From positions 1 through 51,089 of the forward strand of contig NZ_JABBYO010000025.1 in NCBI RefSeq assembly GCF_012958305.1: a DNA stretch of 51,089 bases. Reading direction: 5' to 3'. A model generated the notes under the pieces. It searched no databases. It was given only the letters and a program-made list of their open reading frames with translations, and was not told the DNA's origin. A program made the position numbers and the translations under genes. This stretch comes from Tautonia rosea. Lineage in GTDB: Bacteria > Planctomycetota > Planctomycetia > Isosphaerales > Isosphaeraceae. Shown here piece after piece: positions 43,748-51,089 of this stretch. Numbering within the stretch: the first letter of the stretch is position 1; every line of letters begins with the position of its first letter.

Positions 43748-46685
43748 ATGTCTGACCACGTCTCCAGACCCGAGCCCTCGGCCGATCACGCCGCTCGGAC
43801 CACGACCACGTCCGTGCCGTCGAGCCCTTCGCAGCCTCAGATTCAATCCCAACGGTCAGGCTGGGCCACCCGGATGGCCGGTGCTCTGGTGACGACCGTC
43901 GCCGTACTGGCGGCCCTCGGCATCGGCATCGGCATCGGCCGTTTCCTCCTGGCTCCCGAGGGAACTGGCGACGGACCGACCGCGACGACGTCGGCAGGAG
44001 GAACGGCGACGGCCTGGACCTGCTCAATGCACCCTCAGATCCGACAGCCGAACCCCGGCGACTGTCCCCTCTGTGGCATGGACTTGATCCCCTCCTCAAA
44101 CGAAGGTGGCGAGGAGGCCGAGGGCCTCCGCGAAGTCTCCATCAGCCGAGAAGCCCGAGAGCTGCTCGACCTGAAGGTCGAGCCCGTCGCTCGCCGGTAC
44201 GTGACGGCGACCGTCCGCATGGTCGGCAAGGTCGATTACGACGAGACCCGGCTCGGCTACATCACTGCCTGGGTCCCCGGCCGGCTCGATCGGTTGTTCG
44301 TCGACTACACCGGGGTTGAGGTTCAGGAAGGGGACCATCTGGTCTCCATTTACAGCCCAGAGCTGTACTCCGCCCAGGCCGAGCTGATCCGGGCCCGACA
44401 GGCCACTGAGCAGCGCCGCACGTCATCGGGCGTGCTTGGGGCCGAGCGGCTGCTCGAGTCGGCCCGCGAGAAGCTCCGCCTCTGGGGCCTGACCGAGCCG
44501 CAGATCCAGGAGATCGAGGCCCAGCAGGAGCCCTCAGACCACCTGACGATCTACGCGCCGATGTCCGGCATCGTCATTCAGAAGAACCTCCAGGAAGGGG
44601 CCTACGTCGACACGGGCACCCGCATCTACACAATCTCCGACCTGTCCCTTCTCTGGGTGAAGCTCGACGCCTACGAATCAGACCTCCCGTGGCTCCGCTA
44701 CGGACAGGAGGTCGAGTTCACCACCGAGGCCTATCCGGGGGAGATCTTCACCGGCACCATCGCCTTCATCGACCCGGTCCTCAACGCCGAGACCCGCACG
44801 GTGAAGGTCAGGGTCAACGTGCCGAACCCAAGCGGTAAGCTCAAGCCCGATATGTTCATCCGAGCCATCGTTCGCGCCCAGGTGGCAACGGCCGGGCGGG
44901 TGATGGACTCGGCTCTGGTGGGCAAGTGGATCTGCCGGATGCATCCGGGTGTGGTGAAGGAGACCGCCAACGACTGCGACGTCTGCGGCATGCCCCTGGT
45001 CCGGACCGAGACGCTCGGCTACGTCTCGGCCGCGGCCGCGGCCGACGAGTCGGCCGAGCCTCTTGTGGTCCCCGCCTCGGCCGTTCTGAAAACCGGCACC
45101 CGGGCGGTCGTCTACGTCGAGCGGCCCGACGCCGACAGGCCAACCTACGAGGGCCGCGAGATCGTCCTCGGCCCCCGAGCCGGCGACTCCTACATCGTCC
45201 GGGCCGGCCTGGAGGAAGGAGAGCGAGTCGTCACTCAGGGGAACTTCAAGCTCGACAGCGCCCTTCAAATCGCCGCGAAGCCAAGCATGATGAACCCCGA
45301 AGGAGCGATGGCCGATGCCGGCTCGGACGGCTCTGGGGATCGGCCGGCGCTGCCCCCCTCCGTCGCCGGGCAGCTCGGCCGGGTCCTCTCGGCCGCTGGT
45401 GAGGCCGCCGCCGCAATGGACTCCGGCGACCGCCAGGCGATCCGAGCCGCCCTGCAAGCCGTCGAGCAGGCGGTTGCCGGGGTCGATGCCGAAAAACTCG
45501 ATGGGCACGCCGCCTTGCTCTGGAAAGAACTGGCAATGCGCCTCCGCAACGACGCCGTCGAGGGCCGTTGGGCCGCCAGCGACCGCCGGATTCGAGACGC
45601 CGTCGGGCAATTGATGACCGACATCGGGCGCCTCCGCGACCGCTTCGGCGTGACCGACGACCCCGGCACGCTGCTGGCCAACGGCCCGTTCGATGTCTCC
45701 AACACCTTCCGGGAGCAGCTTACCGGCCTCTGGGACGCTTACCAGAACGCCCAGCAAGCCCTGGCCGGCGACGATCCCGACCGCGCCCGATCGGCGGTCG
45801 ATCAGGCCGAAGAGGCCCTCTCGGCAATCGACATGACCTTGCTGGAGGGGGAAGCGCACGACGCCTGGATGACCGCCCGAGGCGAGCTGCTCTCGGCAAT
45901 CGAGCACCTCCAGGAGGCCAGCGAACTTGAGACGCTCCGATCGGGCTTCAAGTCGTGGTCCGAAACCATGCCGCCCGTCGTCTCGTCCTTCGGGTTGCCG
46001 GAATCCGTTGGGCCGATCTCTCAGCACTTCTGCTCAATGGCCTTCGACAACAAAGGTGCCGCCTGGCTCCAGGCCGATGGAGCGGTGCGGAATCCTTACT
46101 TCGGCGCGACGATGTTGACCTGCGCCACCGACACCTCCTTGATCTGGGACGGCCCTCCGGCCGACACCGATCCGGTCCGCCCCCGGCCGGTCGAGGTGCC
46201 CCCCGCGTTCCGAGACCAACTGAAGGCGCTTTGGAACGCCTATCTTCAGGCCCAGGAGACCCTGGCTTCAGACGACCCGGCGCGAGCCGGCGAGGCGGCC
46301 GTGGCACTCGAACGGGCCTTGGCCGGAATCGATGCCTCGGCGATCGACGGCGAGGCCCGAGAGATCTGGGATCGCGAGCAAGCCAACTTGCGGACGGCCA
46401 TCGATCGGATGACCAGCGCGGCCGGAATCGAGCCGATGCGGGCCGGCTTCGCCCTCCTGTCCGAGGAGATGCCGGTCATCCTTGAGACCTTCGCCCCTGA
46501 GATCGGCGGGGACGTTTACCGGATGCACTGCCCGATGGCCTTCGACGGCCGAGGCGCCGCCTGGCTCCAGGCCGGCGAGCAGCCCCGCAACCCCTACTAC
46601 GGGGCGACCATGCTCCGCTGCGTCGACGAGGTACAGCGGGTCGCCCTCGGCGAATCGGCCCGGGATTCCGGAGAGGAACACGACC

Positions 46686-46693
<8 letters not shown>
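43748..46693 (+). CDS. cusB: RND periplasmic adaptor, CusB type, with metal-binding and DUF3347-like domains
   Basis: The 981-residue membrane fusion protein has a membrane anchor (about 44-64) and a heavy-metal-binding HMBD motif, TCSMHPQI...CPLCGMDLIP (91-115). The adaptor core follows (about 130-500: beta-barrel and lipoyl domains), interrupted by a second HMBD (CRMHPG...CDVCGMPL, about 395-417). The C-terminal half holds DUF3347-like repeats, at least two of which end in a Cys/Met-rich metal-type signature: HFCSMAF...GATMLTC (from about 759) and MHCPMAF...GATMLRC (from about 925). A more degenerate repeat lies at about 538-640. The usual adaptor is about 400-500 residues. GGAGG is seven bases before the ATG. 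cusA overlaps its end by eight bases. It should pass Cu or Ag ions to the pump. Confidence 0.95.
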
Positions 46694-50684
<3,991 letters not shown>

Positions 50685-50712
50685 GCCAGGGAGCCGTTCG
50701 GAGGAAAGACTT

Positions 50713-50738
50713 GAGTAGGTGACACGCTCCTCCTACTC
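50713..50738. terminator. Inverted repeat between cusA and the IS110 gene
   Basis: GAGTAGG (50713-50719) and CCTACTC (50732-50738) are perfect 7-base arms with a 12-base loop. It may be the cusA terminator or part of the left end of the insertion sequence. There is no T-run after it. Confidence 0.4.
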
Positions 50739-50751
50739 CGGAATACCGGCC

Positions 50752-51089
50752 ATGTCGAACACCAAGGCGCGGAAGCTCACCGTCGTGCGGAAGCCCAACG
50801 AACCGCTCCGCCTCGAGGAGGGCGAGGCGGTGCACGTGGGCGTCGATGTCCACAAGGCGTCCTACAGCGTTGCCCTCTTCAGCGACGGCCGCGGGCTGAT
50901 CGCCACCTGGGTCCAGCCCGCCCGGCTCGAGGTCCTCCTCGAGCGGCTGCGCCCGCTCCGGGAGGAGATCGCCCAGGTCGTCTACGAAGTGGGGCCCACC
51001 GGCTTCGCCCTGGCCCGCCGACTCCGCGCCGAGGGCTTCGAGGCGGAGGTCATCGCCCCCTCGAAGCTCCTGGCCCCGGTCGGCCCGGA
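50752..51089 (+). mobile_element. IS110-family transposase, N-terminal part (cut by the window)
   Basis: The frame from ATG 50752 runs off the end (112 full codons). HVGVDVHKASYSVALF, with the catalytic Asp32 of the RuvC-like DEDD domain, and VYEVGPTGFALARRL, with Glu79, are family hallmarks. IPSKL-type AEVIAPSKL follows. IS110 elements integrate without the usual terminal inverted repeats and use a bridge RNA encoded in a noncoding end. The left noncoding stretch here is only 67 bases, so the RNA would have to be downstream, as in the IS1111 group, or the left end would have to overlap cusA. The right end is not in the window. Confidence 0.92.

Overview
The window looks like a piece of a planctomycete genome, most likely from an Isosphaeraceae-type lineage. 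I base this on high-GC DNA, an exosortase with a PEP-CTERM substrate, a large extracellular beta-helix protein carrying the planctomycete N-terminal motif (LELMESRTLLA), large LamG and TPR proteins, and an HGSNAT-like acyltransferase. This is inferred from protein style, not from a database match.

Layout. (1) 304-4662, minus strand: Wzz/BY-kinase, exosortase and WecG-type glycosyltransferase, divergent from a very large membrane-anchored TPR protein (4953-9377, plus). (2) 9778-12918: a PEP-CTERM protein, a possible small membrane protein, an EpsI (DUF3485) protein and the priming sugar-1-phosphate transferase. (3) 12919-15525: 2.6 kb without a supported gene. Its right part (14558-15341) is packed with the 5-mer CCTTG/CAAGG and inverted repeats, and it lies directly before a parA and a small ribbon-helix-helix protein gene. 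(4) 17233-18381: an HGSNAT-like acyltransferase. (5) 18421-20037, minus: a RepA-type replication initiator. Beyond it come AT-rich direct repeats and eight iterons (20196-20781), which form a plasmid-type replication origin. (6) 20966-23169: a double FHA-domain protein and an Hsp20. (7) 23299-36253, minus: a polysaccharide operon, in transcription order galE, GT2, unknown protein, GT2, GT4, Wzy-like polymerase fused to TPRs, then a giant LamG/beta-helix surface protein. (8) 37169-41011: a beta-helix/DUF11 adhesin and a small secreted protein. (9) 41019-50684: a CusC/CusB/CusA-type heavy-metal efflux set with a divergent small Cys-rich protein. (10) 50752-end: the N-terminal part of an IS110-family transposase.

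How it fits together. Rep, iterons, ParA, the RHH protein and a repeat-dense candidate centromere make up a complete-looking plasmid maintenance core. It is flanked on both sides by exopolysaccharide genes (priming transferase, chain-length/tyrosine kinase, glycosyltransferases, polymerase, UDP-sugar epimerase) and by exosortase parts (sortase, EpsI, one PEP-CTERM substrate, a PrsT-like TPR protein). I read the window as part of a large plasmid, or an integrated one, that carries surface/biofilm functions and copper/silver-type efflux. No Wzx flippase is visible in the window.

The most interesting points are the CCTTG-rich candidate centromere, the two-class iteron origin with hairpins at its edges and at the rep start, the unrecognised 276-residue protein inside the polysaccharide operon, and the CusB protein fused to DUF3347-like repeats.
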